Part shown: positions 48,033 to 59,755 of the stretch, piece by piece
Numbering within the stretch: the stretch's first letter is position 1
Layout of the letters: each line of letters opens with the position of its first letter
Source: Sepioteuthis lessoniana
Taxonomy: Eukaryota > Mollusca > Cephalopoda > Myopsida > Loliginidae
Length of the DNA: 64,000 nucleotides
Reading direction: 5' to 3'
Assembly: GCA_963585895.1 (NCBI GenBank)
Contig: OY757904.1
Location: forward strand, 1,748,407 to 1,812,406
The notes under the pieces: model-generated
What the model was told of the DNA's origin: nothing
The model's database searches: none
The model's input: only the letters and a program-made list of their open reading frames with translations
Position numbers and translations under genes: made by a program

Positions 48033-48036
<4 letters not shown>

Positions 48037-48368
48037 AATCTTTAGTTATGTATCGATACGCAATGTATCCAAAAATAGTGAATGCATTCCAAATAGTATT
48101 TATGAATAGAACATTGTGAGAAATATTCTTTAATGCACAAAATATTGAAATCTTTCAAACTTTCATGAACCTTTTTACCCGTTTCCGGTTGGGCTTAACG
48201 TATTTTCGGAAAATTCAGATGACTTTAAATATATAATTTTTATGTATTAGAATTTTCCTGAAATGACGAAAGCTAAACGGAAACATGGTATACAATGACT
48301 CTATTTTGAAAATGTATGTTATTTACATCGTTTTTACGTAAACTTTCAAACACACATACAAGCAAACG

Positions 48369-48413
<45 letters not shown>

Positions 48414-48520
48414 CTGTGAGTCTGTGTGAGTGTTTCTGTGTGTGAGCGTGTGCGTGTGTGTGTATGAGTGTGTGTGTATGAGTGTGTAAATGTGTGGTGG
48501 GGTATAAACAGGCGTACACA

Positions 48521-48580
<60 letters not shown>
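48369..48580. repeat. Composite (TA)n(TG)n...(TA)n microsatellite
   Basis: TA, then degenerate TG-rich sequence with tctgtgag and tatgag steps, then TA again. Confidence 0.9.
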
Positions 48581-48582
<2 letters not shown>

Positions 48583-48602
48583 TTATATCTGCACATATAC
48601 AA

Positions 48603-49011
48603 GTTGGGATCAAAAAGTATTGAGACTGAAGCTTTAGATTTTTAATTCTCAATTTTTTAGTTTAAATGATGCTGAGCAACTTATATAATAAAGAGGTTAT
48701 ATCAAAACGTCTTAATATTCTAGACATCTGACAGTTTGAAAAAAATAGGAAATAGTTTCCAATATATTTTTTAAGAAATTTTTTTTCGCGAAAAACGAGA
48801 ATTTAAAAATCTAGACCCTCTATTCTAACCAAAGCTTCGTGCATCATTTTTGTTCCCTAAATTGAAAATTCATCTTAACGATTCTTGACATTAGATGATA
48901 TTAAAAGGAATAGGACGGTGTAGTTTTACAACAAAGAGGAATTTTAGGGATGCAATCATCAATGGAAACTACCAGGAATAAGTGCATTAAAAGCCATATG
49001 TGTGTGTGTGT

Positions 49012-49059
<48 letters not shown>

Positions 49060-49984
49060 GAGTTTTTATTGAAATTGTTTTATTAAGCCAGAATTCGAAA
49101 GAAGCGATTACTTAACTAACAAGGGATAGCGAATAAATCTTTTGCCCTTTTTACTTTTCTACAGCACGAAACATTTGAACAGATGAAACTATACATAATT
49201 TACAGAAATACATTTTTATAGACAGGGATAAGTAGACAGTCCAAAATGTTTGCAGCTTGTCCCTATCATATTCATGAAACAGTAAATTATAAATGAATAT
49301 TCATTAGATCACTTGCAGACAGTGAGATTACAGTGTTTGTATATACTGCATAAAAAGGAAAATAGTTTTATGAAATTAAACTAACACTGCTCTTCTGGGA
49401 TAGTGTGAGTGGACTTAGTGATCAGCAAAATCAAATTGATTTATGACAGTAACTTTTAAAGTTGCTGTAGGATTGAAAGGAATTAATATTAAAAGAAAAA
49501 GCGATGTGATTGCTCATGGAGAAAAATATTATGAAACAGCCTCAGAGTTTACTGTTCAAAATAATATCATAAAGCAAAATGTATTGGGTTGAAACTCCTT
49601 TTAATAGCCAATTTATATTAAATACATTATCAGTTTGTCGTCTACCAAAATGTGTCGGAACAATGACTTAGAATTTGGAACATTGTTTGGCTCATATTTT
49701 TGTATAACTACGTAATAATCGTTAATCTATGTCCTTCTATAGCTTACTTTTTGTATTTTTTAATAAACAATATTTTGGTAGAAATAATTAGATTGATAGA
49801 TCTTCGGATGTATCAATAAGATCGTAGTCTGACATATGAATTTTGATCTAAAATAGTCACAGTTTAATGATCTGTGTATGTCATTGATGTAGAAATCATT
49901 CAGATTAGGTGAATTAGAAAGGAAGATTATTTGGAAGTAAAAATAAAATGCCGTTGTTTTTTTTTTTTGTTTTTTTTTTGCGTT
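48603..49984. other. No gene recognised; (TG)(GA)n at 48999-49062
   Basis: Starts with gttgggatcaaaaagtattg, which resembles mariner-type terminal repeats, but no matching inverted end was found. A (TG)n(GA)n tract lies at 48999-49062. Confidence 0.4.
48999..49062. repeat. (TG)n(GA)n microsatellite
   Basis: Short TG run, then about 40 bp of GA. Confidence 0.95.
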
Positions 49985-49989
49985 TTTAT

Positions 49990-50235
49990 CATTAGAGTGT
50001 TCGCCAATGGCCCGGGAGATCTGGGTTTAATCCCAGGTCGAGTTATACTAAAGACTCAAAAAATGGTACTTGATGCCTCCTTGCTTAACACTCAGCATTA
50101 TGAGACACGGATGAAGGGTAAAGTGGAGCAATTCAGGGAAAGGAATTGTGCCCTCCCCGACATCTCAGTGTAGTAGCTATTGAAAAGGGAGCCCTCGACT
50201 AAGATCGCCAACTTTACTACTTATCATTAGTCTAT
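49990..50235 (+). mobile_element. SINE-2 copy 2 (tRNA-derived)
   Basis: Reads from a tRNA-like head: ggcccgggagatctgggtt, then taatcccaggtcgag (B box with CTGGG/CCCAG pairing). The body follows (cttgatgcctccttgctta, agtggagcaattcagggaaa, gtgccctccccgacatctc) and ends tcgccaactttacta. Same modules as the copy at 16535-16777 (reverse) and 58896-59113 (reverse). Confidence 0.8.
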
Positions 50236-50793
50236 GACCGTATGATTTACCTACGTATATATTTTTGAGTATAGATGTCTGAATTAAAAATTTTCTCGAA
50301 GGTCTTAGCTTTTATTCTAAGGTTGTAATTTCTTTTGTGTTTGTACCTGTACACAAACTGACCCACAATACATCTATATCATATAAACCTGTAATCACTA
50401 CAAAAATCCTATTCTGACATGCATGTATATGACATTAGTCAAGTAAGCATAAGGCATACATTTTTATATGTAAAAATAAGTTTGATATTTATTAAAATTA
50501 TGCAGATTCGATTATCTTGCAGCTTCCAATGATCGACAAAACATTGATTTTTAGTCTTTAAGCGTCTGTACTCCACTACAACTCGCTCACCCTGTTATCA
50601 ATTTATTGTCGACATTTCGACTGTCTGACACTTTTTGTGGTACACAAGCAAATCTTTTTGGCGGGAACAATAAAAACTGAATGATCAAAGTACAAACCGT
50701 CATACAATAAGTGTCAATAGGAATTTGCCAACCGATGTCAGAATTTTGAAAGATGATTCTTCATTTGCCAATCTTTTTTGGCACTGTTCCACG

Positions 50794-50825
<32 letters not shown>

Positions 50826-51373
50826 AACACACACACACACACACACATAAATGCATCAAAGCGTACACAAACACAACGGCCAACACAAAAACACGCACAA
50901 ATACATACACATTATCATGGCTTGACTTCGCCAACGAATATTTTGGAAGGAAATTATATGGAACCTTTGAAATTTATTGTTCTCATAAAATCATCGGAAA
51001 CGAACTAAAATTTGGTTTGAAGTTTTTGTTTTGCTGTTATTTGCCTGGCGTTGACTGAATTTAAGGAAAGTCCTGATAATAAATTGACACTAAAATATTT
51101 TATATGAGACTAAAAAGATTCATGAATAAAAAATAGTTTTGGTATTTATTTTTAAAGTTCAATTAAATCACAAATAGGACGTAGAAAATCAAGAATTATT
51201 ATTTATTTGAACTTTCACATAACAATTTCTTAAAATAACAGTTCCCAATATAAAGTTGTTTTGGTTTTTCAAGAGTTAAAGGCTTTAGAAATATGTCTAA
51301 GTTGAATTTGGCAATGCATGCATCGATTTTCGTTGAGCTGTAAAAGGAACTTGGTAAATTTTAACGCGTACAC
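50236..51373. other. No gene recognised; (CA)n at 50791-50847
   Basis: AT-rich sequence with a (CA)n tract interrupted by gc and aa, and further CA-rich sequence to about 50910. Confidence 0.5.
50791..50847. repeat. (CA)n microsatellite
   Basis: About 57 bp of CA with two interruptions. Confidence 0.95.
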
Positions 51374-51374
<1 letters not shown>

Positions 51375-51456
<82 letters not shown>

Positions 51457-51499
51457 TCTCTCTCTCTCTCTCTCTCTCAATATATATATATATATATAT
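51375..51499. repeat. Composite (TC)n(CA)n(TC)n(TA)n microsatellite
   Basis: Same order of motifs as the composite tract at 12876-13000. Confidence 0.95.
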
Positions 51500-51725
51500 G
51501 AGGAGCGCTTTGCATAACGGTTATCGTCATAGAAAATTGAATTAGTGATCCGAGTCCAAATCGTTTCACTTCTCAGAGAAAAAGCATGAATCCATCAGTT
51601 CCCTGCCATAATTCGGGATTCTTTAGCTTTAGTTGGCAACCAGTCTTGGAAAAATCTGATATCAAACCAGATTTACTCCGTTTAGTAAATTGACAGTGTC
51701 ACATCAAACTTATGACAAAAGGCTT
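51500..51725 (+). mobile_element. SINE-1 copy 4 (tRNA-derived)
   Basis: Head gagcgctttgcataacggtt with A-box-like features, CCGAGTCCAAATCGTT (B-box-like, about 51550-51565), body ttggcaaccagtcttggaaa (51633-51652), tatcaaaccagatttactcc and ggcttgtgtaaatgc. Directly abuts the composite microsatellite upstream. Confidence 0.75.
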
Positions 51726-51747
51726 GTGTAAATGCACTTATATACAT

Positions 51748-51750
<3 letters not shown>

Positions 51751-51813
<63 letters not shown>
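51751..51813. repeat. (GT)n microsatellite
   Basis: About 62 bp of pure GT. Confidence 0.95.
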
Positions 51814-51815
<2 letters not shown>

Positions 51816-51904
51816 ATTAATATAAAAATATATGATATATTCTGGATCTATTTTTATATATGATAAGATGCAAAATACTTCATCAAAAAATATTTTCATA
51901 TGTG

Positions 51905-53960
51905 TCAATGAGTAGGAGTCCATAAGAGAAAGTCGCTTATGAATTCCTCCATACGTCTCCAGCAGTGCCCCACATGACCTCCTTGTCTTGGATAGTTTGT
52001 GAGATGGGAGGTAAGTGAACATACAGCTACAGCTTTGTAGGTTGTTGATTCCAGGATTTGTTCAAAACAGCATGTAGATTTAGCGTAGTTCCCATCTTGC
52101 TTTTTCTCCTTGTGTTTCGTTAGCGTTATGGTGGTGCAACCATACAGTAGTACTGACACAGCGACAACTTGAAATAATTCCTATTTCATTATATCAGAGA
52201 GATCAGATTTCCTTATGATCGATAACCTGTCTATTACAGTCCTTATTTGGACGTCACTTTCAGTTGATGAGATATTACTACCAAAGCATGTGAAGTGGTC
52301 TACTAATTTCAGAGGCTTGCCACTTAACTTGCAGATTACTTCCTTTGGTTTAAAATATACTATGTTTCCTGTCGCCTGCTTGGTTCGGCTTGGACAAGTG
52401 CTTTCACGAGAAGCATTAGATCATCTGCATAGTCTGTATCTGTTATGCTTTATGCCGGATATTGTCTGCTTCTTGTCTATTTTAATGTGGAACCATTTTC
52501 TTTTATTAGATCTGTTGATTTCGTAGCACAAAATCTAAGCAGATTTTAAACATATATGGTGTTTATGTATCTTCTTGCTTGAAGAAGTCTTTGTCACCAT
52601 TGGTGGAGCGAACTAATAGTTTCTTATTTTGGTGGAGCATCTTTATGTCTGTAACAGTTTCTTTGTGAACACCATATGCTAATAGTATTTGTTCCATCGT
52701 TCTTCAATGTATGGAATGAAATGATTTGAAGAAATCTATGAACAAAAGTGTTGCTTCCAGATGTTTTGTACGAACACTGTTTAGGTGATTCGACGGATAG
52801 TCAGAATCCGTGAGGTTGTGAATTGAAGTCTTCAAAAGCAGTTCGGATTTTTCCTAAGAATTTTCTCTACTTCAGGTCGGATATGATTGAGAAGCAAGGC
52901 ATTATAAACCGTAGCAGCTATTACAGTAAGAGTTATGCCTCTATAGTTCTTAGTCGCCTTTGTTAGGGAGTGGGAGGATACATTTCGTCCATTTCTGTTA
53001 TGTTTTGTTTATAGGCAGCCATCCATAATCGAGGAAATATGTCGTCAAATTTCCTTGTTTCCCATATTTCACAATTTATTTCATCGAGGCCTGCAGTTTT
53101 TCTGCTTTAATTTTTTTTTTTCAATACTGCATCAAATTCTTCCTCCATAAACTGTTCTAGTTTGATATCTTCTTGGCTATTAATATTTTTCCGGTAGGCT
53201 TATCAGAGATTCAGAAGTGTTTCCGATCAGATTCTTGAAATGTTCTTTCCACTTATAAAGTCTTTCTTCTTGATTGGCAGCTTTTAGATTTATTCTCTGG
53301 GTACTTTTGCTTCTAATTACTTCATTTACTGTCTGCCCTGCTCTTCGTTTGTGTCTGTCTTTAACCGATTTCTAATTTGATTGATTTGACCTAGTACTAG
53401 TATATATTTTAGTTGCTCTACTTCGTATGTGTGAGTGCTTTCTGGATAGTCTTAAATTTCTGCTCTTTCGCATTTTGGGGGTTTCAGTAATTAAGTAAGG
53501 ATGCTATTTTTATTGCAATCTCGTTTTCCCTAACTGCTATTGATTTCTATGGAACTCAACATTTGGCTCTTAGTTTTGTTGCTATGCACTCGGCAGCTGC
53601 TTCCATCAGAGTGGTAACAAAATGTTCATCTTCATCACTTGGAGTATGTCTTTTAGATATATCCTGAAGAGTATTAAATTTTTTTCTTGCATTTGAGTAC
53701 CAGTCATATTGTATAGCATGTTTCTAGTTTCTGCATAGACACAGACGAATCTTTTCTAGGTGACATTTCTTCAAAAGATTTTATACCTCACAGTTCAAAG
53801 AGAAATTTATCCACTTCTCGCTTATAAATGTATAGTCTGTGCTTTAGACTTATTTGGATAGGTGAACTTTCATAGTTTACCCTCTCTTTTTTGGAATACA
53901 AACCTATTCTCGAGAGAACTCTCCGCTTGATAGTCACCGTTTCTACTTGGTAAATTGTGT
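51905..53960 (-). pseudogene. LINE-C copy 3: RT of a non-LTR retrotransposon
   Basis: Minus strand, reading downward from 53960. It has remnants of ORF2 before RT, then NYRGITL-like (about 52955), a decayed middle, and DADDY-type DYADDLMLL (about 52440-52415), the RT catalytic block. These are followed by KPLKLVDHFTCFGSNISSTESD (about 52330-52260), DRLSIIRKSDLSDIMK (about 52225-52180), VSVLLYGCTTITLTKHKEKKQDGNY (about 52159-52085) and GHVGHCWRRMEEFISDFLLW (51985-51920). It stops at 51905, before the family's 3' end. Frames are broken. It lies head to tail behind copy 4. Confidence 0.75.
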
Positions 53961-53967
53961 CATCATT

Positions 53968-53985
53968 ATCATCATCATCATCAAG
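53968..53985. repeat. (ATC)n tail of LINE-C copy 4
   Basis: Short ATC run directly at the 3' end of the minus-strand element and next to the 5' limit of copy 3. Confidence 0.8.
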
Positions 53986-54360
53986 TTACGATGACAGCAC
54001 GGGGTTCTCTAATTCTCTCTCGCCATCCATCCTTATCCTTCATTGCTCCTGTTAGGTCTTCTAGGTTGCAACGTATGTCCGTATAGAGCTGATGTGAATA
54101 TTTGCTGATTGGCCAACACAGGTACGTCAATGTGCACGAGCCCATATGGAAATGTCGCTCATGAATTTATCCTTGCAGTATCCTGTATACATTATTCATC
54201 TTACCTGAATGAGTTGAACGGTGCATCTTTACAATAGTACTGACACAGCGACAGCTTGGAAGAATTCCTGTTACATTTTATCAGAGTGATCAGATTTTCA
54301 TATGATCGATAACCTCCCTATTGCTGTCCTTACTTATGTTGACATCACTTTTAATAAATG

Positions 54361-54525
54361 ACATTGTTGCTGGGGTATGTGACATGTTGTTGCTGGGCTA
54401 TGTGACATGTTGTTGTTGGGCTATGTGACATGTTGTTGCTTGGGTATGTGACATGTTGTTACTGGGTTATGTGACATGTTGTTGCTGGTCTATGTGACAT
54501 GTTGTCGCTGGGCTATGTGGACAGA
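54361..54525 (-). repeat. 23-bp tandem array, 7 copies, inside LINE-C
   Basis: Unit: gttgctgggctatgtgacat plus gtt. The tatgtg landmark is at 54376, 54399, 54422, 54445, 54468, 54491 and 54514, each step exactly 23. The flanks are LINE-C: the left continues acatcacttttaataaatga, the right cagatttactaattttacag. In the other copy the same place (about 52265-52290) has one unexpanded unit, attactaccaaagcatgtga, within the codons of FTCFGSNIS. Confidence 0.9.
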
Positions 54526-55700
54526 TTTACTAATTTTACAGGCTAGCCACTTAGGGTGAAGATAGCTTCTTTTTGTTTAGAACACAAGAAGTCTGTTTTG
54601 TTTGCATTCACGTAGAAGCAAATGCTTTCTGCTACTTGCTCTAGGCTTTGTTGTAGGGATTTTGCTTGGGCTGGTGTATTTGCGAAAAGTGCAAGGTCAT
54701 CTGCGTAATCTACGACTGTTATGCATTTTTGTGGAATATCCAACGTGAAACCATTTTCTTTTATTATATCAATGGATGTTTTAAGCATTTTTATCTAGGC
54801 AAAGTACACACGTATATGGTGCTTATGTATCTCGTTGAAAAACTCTAGAGAAAATTTTGAAGCAATTTGCGTCGCCATCAAACGAGTGAATCATTGTTTT
54901 CGTGTTTTTGTAAAACATCATAATCGCAGTTACAGTTTCTTTGGGAAGACCAGACGCAAGCAGTTGATCTACCTTTTCTCTTTGTATGGAATTGAATGCC
55001 TTGAAATAATCTAAAAATCTGTGCTGCCTTGAGATTCTTTACACATACTCCTTCGAGGATTTGATGAATTGTCTGAATCTGTGGAGCGATTCATTCGAAA
55101 GATGTTCGGAATTTACCCGATTTCAGGTGAGATACCATTGAGGCAGGGAGGGGCATTATAAATCTTAGCAGCTAGAACAGTATGAGTTATGATTCAGTAT
55201 TCATCTATTTCTCTACAGTTTTGTACATGGACAGCTTTACATACTCGAAGTATGTCGTCAAATTTTCTTGTCTTCCATACTTTAGAGGATGTTTCATCGG
55301 TAAATGCAGCTTTTCTATATTTTTTAAGTAATGCATCAAGTTCGTCCTTCGTAAACTATCCCAGTTTGATGTCAAGTCGGCTATTGATAATATTTTTCAA
55401 TGGCTTTGTCGATGATTTCGGGAAAGTTTCCGGGCAGATTCTTCAAATGATTTTTCCACTTTTGAACTCTTTCTTCTTGGCTGACAGTTTTTGCCCTCGA
55501 GATGCTTTTCCTTTCACTCACTTCATTTACTGTCAGCTATTCTCTTCGTGAATTTGTAATTTTATCGATTTGGCCATGATTGTATTTTAATTTTTCTTTT
55601 TGTATGTGTTGGTTAGTTTTCTCTGGGCTTTCTTAAATTTCGGTGTGTTGGCATTTGTTGGGTTCCTTTTTTCTTTTTCTTTTTTAAGTTATCTCTTCTT

Positions 55701-56700
55701 GTTTATGAACATACAATCTAGTTGAACATAAAATCTAGTAGTGCTTTTGCATAAACTGGTTAGCCGTAGATCCATAGTTTTCCTTCCCTTTTGGAAATTT
55801 AATGTTTAAGCAAGAAACATTTCTCGATTGAAAAATATATATGATATGCGCCATTTCTATTTGGCTAATTACGTGAGCAAAATCTACTATTTCATTCTTT
55901 GCCTATTTGAAGCATTCATGTATCCATCGATAATCAAAATGTTGTGTTTAAGAATGTGTCCAATACGGGAAGATGCTGATGCCAGATTCATCACTGGAAT
56001 TAGGAGGACTGTAACAAGTGACGATTGTTGTCCAGGAATTGCCATTAAATATAGCACTCATCATTTTTGGTAAGATTTTCCCGATGCTATTGAGAGTGAT
56101 TTTAAGTCACGGGAACTGAGAATCATTCCTACACCCCCTATGACGACATTGGCGGAATTTTCCCATGCAGATGCCAATAAAAATTTCCAAGAGTTACCAG
56201 AATTATATTTTAGTTCTTGTTCTCTATGGTAATATCTCTGCTTTTGAACGTCTTCTCTGCTTTTTGCTCGGCTGCAGACGCCGCAAGCTCAAGCAGTTGT
56301 TTTATTGCACTTCATAACTTAATATTTAAAAAAATCAAATTTTTTTAACTACAAGCTTAAATGTTATTTTTGTGAATTTCTTTAAAGATTCTAAATTCTT
56401 TGAATTTTTTTTAATTCTTAAATCAAAAGATAACAAAGATTCTATCTTTTTACAAAAAATATTTTTCGTAAAATAAAAGACTAGTTTAATTAGAATTCTT
56501 TTAAGATTAAAAAAAAAGTTTTTAAAATTTCATTTTTTTTATTTCAAAATATTTTTCATATGAAGCCTTTAGCACCTCCTACATACTTTCTGAAGATGGT
56601 TTAACAAAAAAAAAATGAAAAGTTGCGTAGCCACATAATCTTACATAAAAAAACAACTCCTGAAAAGTTTGTTTTTCATATTTTCATATTTCCATTTTCT
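55701..56700. other. Possible 5' continuation of LINE-C, then AT-rich spacer
   Basis: 55701-56280 may be further LINE-C sequence but no protein block was recognised; 56290-56700 is extremely AT-rich. An 81-codon open frame at 55828-56073 has no recognised similarity. Confidence 0.3.
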
Positions 56701-56705
56701 TCAAT

Positions 56706-56732
56706 GTATATATATATATATATATATATATA
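56706..56732. repeat. (TA)n microsatellite
   Basis: About 26 bp TA. Confidence 0.9.
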
Positions 56733-56795
56733 GTAAATGTTAATGAGCAGATCTCACAAACCAACAATCATAAACACAAGTGTCCCTGCGCGCAC

Positions 56796-56796
<1 letters not shown>

Positions 56797-56863
<67 letters not shown>
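56797..56863. repeat. (GT)n microsatellite
   Basis: About 65 bp of GT after a short cgcgcacgcg segment. Confidence 0.95.
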
Positions 56864-56864
<1 letters not shown>

Positions 56865-58594
56865 CGTGCGTGCTTAAAAATACTGCCGAATAAACAAAGC
56901 AAGCGAAGATGATATTCACTTGAGAAATTACAATATTTGATAGAACTAGGAAGATAGTGTAGCACCAATCTTCGAAATGGATCGAACCAGTTGTAGTATT
57001 TAATAAACTTGGCATACGACAAATACACGTAAAAGCTGGGCACCCTGTGCGAACTGAGTTCACTTTGGTAATAATTCACTGCTGCTCCGAATCGATGTAT
57101 CCATATAAACTGTATCTATGTACGCGACTGAAGACAACCTCAAAGATAAATATTTAAATTGAATTTGGCTCAGCAGAAATTACATTCAATTTACTTATAC
57201 AATCTTTATTATTCATCTAATATATTGATACATTCTCATGTGAATAATAACTGCAAAAATGTGTGGCATTTATTGTCATCTATGAATGTTGAAGCATTTC
57301 TGTCTATTTCTCGCGTATAATTTCCCACTTTGACACTTAGAAAGTTTTTTTCTGTTCATCAATGATTTACAATCATTACAGCAATGTGAGTTTTATCCGC
57401 CTTAGAACTCCATACTCGTGACCATCACAAACCATTCCCGAATGAAATGAGCACTATACTCGGGGTCTTCCGAGATCATCTCAATAATTATCCAAAATAA
57501 TAGACGTCCAGTTTTGAGAAATGAAAACACAAAATATTTTGTCTTCTCTTTCAATCTAATTTTATTTTATTTCTTTTGATTTAACATTTTTTTATTGTCC
57601 AACTGACAAAAGTAACGCGTTTGGGCACCTTGTAAAGTATAATGTTTTGACTAGTAGAGCATTGTTTTTAATTATCTCTGGTTTTCCTTCATTTTGACCT
57701 TGTGTCAAACTAGGTTCAACTTTGTACTGATTTGATTTACGGTCAAGGGACAATGACATCACTAGTGCCCGTCAGATCACCAAAGCCAAGTAATAATGAC
57801 CCTGTTCAGTTCATAAATAAGTAATCACTTAGTAACAGCAAGGAATAAAAGACACCAAAATACTGTTTGCCATACTGAGCAAAGCTTAGCAAACAATAAC
57901 AAAATACTCTTATGTAATATTTACAAAAAAATCTTTCTAAGTTTTTTTATGGTGAGTAAAAAATATTCACGGTCATTTTTAATTTGTACGCACAAGTACA
58001 TTTTTGTCAGGTTTTTTAAAATGGACTCTATTTATGTTAAGTTTTTATGTCGATATTAAATTTCAAATTTGATTATATTATAATTATTTAATTATATTTT
58101 TTTTATTCTGTCAACATTTTGTTTTCGCTTCTTTCAGACTATTATTAGATCATCGTCTCTGTATTTTTTGTTTATCATATCGGATAGGTTTTTTAAAATA
58201 AGTATCCATGAGCTCTTGTTGTAACATCAAATTTCTTATTCTTTTTCGTTCAGAGGAAAAGCATATGTCGATCGTAATCTGTGAGACAAACATGCCAATA
58301 GTAAAAAAAATTCTTTCATTTTTCGAATCTATGTCTGTTTTACATTCTTTGTTTCCAATAAGAAATTCACATCGAACAATTAGAAACTGTATTACTGTAA
58401 AATATAAATTTACACAAGAAAAAAAAAAAGATTTACTATTTATATTTTTACACACAATTCAAGGGTCCTTCATCAATCTGTTTATTCATTCATTGAGGGA
58501 AGACAAACTCTTCCCAATTATCAAAATGAATTAATGGTTTGATTTTTTTTTCCAGAAGCAAAATAAAGTAGAAACAAAATAAATCTCGTTAAGA
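56864..58594. other. Presumed intronic or upstream sequence, no exon recognised
   Basis: Lies upstream of the receptor exon. I searched by eye for Cys-loop and TM1-TM2-like blocks and saw none. Confidence 0.4.
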
Positions 58595-58711
<117 letters not shown>

Positions 58712-58832
58712 GTCCAGTTAAACCCGAGTCGGGAATAATTCGGTCAGGACAATTAAATAAATTCAACTACGAACATTTAAATCTTCATGGTAAGTTTATA
58801 ATCCTAATGTGACCGAATTTTGTTTTTCTTAA

Positions 58833-58833
<1 letters not shown>

Positions 58834-58895
<62 letters not shown>
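58834..58895. repeat. (TA)n tail next to SINE-2 copy 3
   Basis: About 60 bp of TA that abuts the 3' end of the reversed SINE-2. Confidence 0.95.
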
Positions 58896-58897
<2 letters not shown>

Positions 58898-59113
58898 TAA
58901 AGTTGACGACCGTCGTCGATGGTGACCCGAAGGCTCCCTTTTCGATAGCAACTACACCAAGGTGTAGGGGAGGGCGCTGCTCCTTTCCCAGGATTGACCC
59001 ACTTTACCTTATAATGCTGAGTCTTAATCAAGGAGGCATCCTGAACCATTTTTTGTGTCTTTGGTATGACTCGACCTGGGATTGAACCCAGGTCTCAAGA
59101 GCCGTTCGACTCT
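58896..59113 (-). mobile_element. SINE-2 copy 3 (tRNA-derived)
   Basis: Minus strand: gagacctgggttcaatccca, ggtcgagtcataccaaagac, aggatgcctccttgattaag, gtggtgtagttgctatcgaa and tcgccatcgacgacggtcg. The A-box half of the head is missing or replaced, so it is slightly 5' truncated. It lies in the presumed intron about 640 bp upstream of the receptor exon. Confidence 0.8.
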
Positions 59114-59591
59114 TGTTTTCTTCTTTTTTTAGCTAAGTTTAGTAAATAGTAATAATAGATGTTTATAGAAAGTAATTTTAAAATGGTTTTGGGGTCACAC
59201 AAGGTCAGTGTAACACAGAAGCAAGTTATATTTTGATAAAAAGAATGAAAAATATATTTTTTGTCTTTTTTTTACGTTAACAATTTTCATGTTTATATTA
59301 CAATTTATGATAAAATAAAAGAAAATGAGTTTCGGATCGGGAGTCAAATTCACAATTTGAAAATTTTTTTTCTTATCATTAATTTATGTGTTTAATACTT
59401 TTAAAAATTTCGAGAACTCCCTCTTTATTTTTGTTTTATTTCAAAAGTTTTCATCAGTTATGACTATCTCCGTCAGAGCTAATATAAATGTTGTTTGGCT
59501 CTAAGGTAAAATCAAATTAGTCTGTACTCATATCATTTTGTCCCAATGTTAGATTCCTTTTTGTTTTAGAGAATGTCAGAACCTTGTGCTA
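59114..59591. other. Presumed intron, nothing recognised
   Basis: AT-rich; no exon or element recognised. Confidence 0.4.
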
Positions 59592-59592
59592 T

Positions 59593-59674
<82 letters not shown>
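59592..59674. repeat. (TA)n(TG)n microsatellite in the presumed intron
   Basis: About 24 bp TA and 58 bp TG, ending 82 bp before the exon. Confidence 0.95.
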
Positions 59675-59677
<3 letters not shown>

Positions 59678-59726
59678 TTATATGCATGTATCTTATCTCG
59701 AAACTTTGCCTGTCATTTTAATCCCT

Positions 59727-59755
59727 TGTCTTTTCTTTTTCTTTTTTTTTTTCAG
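59727..59755 (+). promoter_or_regulatory. Splice acceptor of the receptor exon
   Basis: A strong polypyrimidine tract (tcttttctttttcttttttt) ends in ttcag at 59751-59755, followed by ggg. The coding frame opens immediately afterwards in TM3-like sequence, with two bases (gg) completing a split codon, that is phase 1. Confidence 0.8.

Larger units (their letters stand above)
44174..48360. other. AT-rich, no gene recognised
   Basis: Holds (TTG)n at 45662-45690, a T-rich tract at 47195-47233 and (TA)n at 47968-48032. No coding or element signal was recognised on either strand. Confidence 0.5.
53965..55700 (-). pseudogene. LINE-C copy 4 with ATC tail and internal 23-bp array
   Basis: Minus strand from about 55700. 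Blocks include a pre-RT part (55600-55180), DYADDLALFANTPAQAKSLQ (54708-54650), VNANKTDFLCSKQKEAIFTL (about 54620-54546), the KLVNLST-like block (about 54540), the 23-bp array (54361-54525) and then RSYENLITLIKCNR (about 54330-54280). An internal deletion (about 54180-54230) precedes the 3' end. The 3' end reads through gagagagaattagagaaccc to a (GAT)n tail at about 53968-53985. This copy supplies the unexpanded TC segment of the family's 3' end. Confidence 0.7.

Noticed and set aside
48603..48960. A mariner-type short element beginning gttgggatcaaaaagtatt
   Set aside because: No matching inverted right end or transposase remnant was found.
55828..56073. An 81-residue plus-strand frame
   Set aside because: No recognisable similarity; lies next to minus-strand LINE-C and may be antisense to its 5' region.
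58208..58534. A 108-residue frame as an upstream receptor exon
   Set aside because: No Cys-loop, ligand-binding or TM1-TM2 features; AT-driven open frame, also open on the opposite strand.
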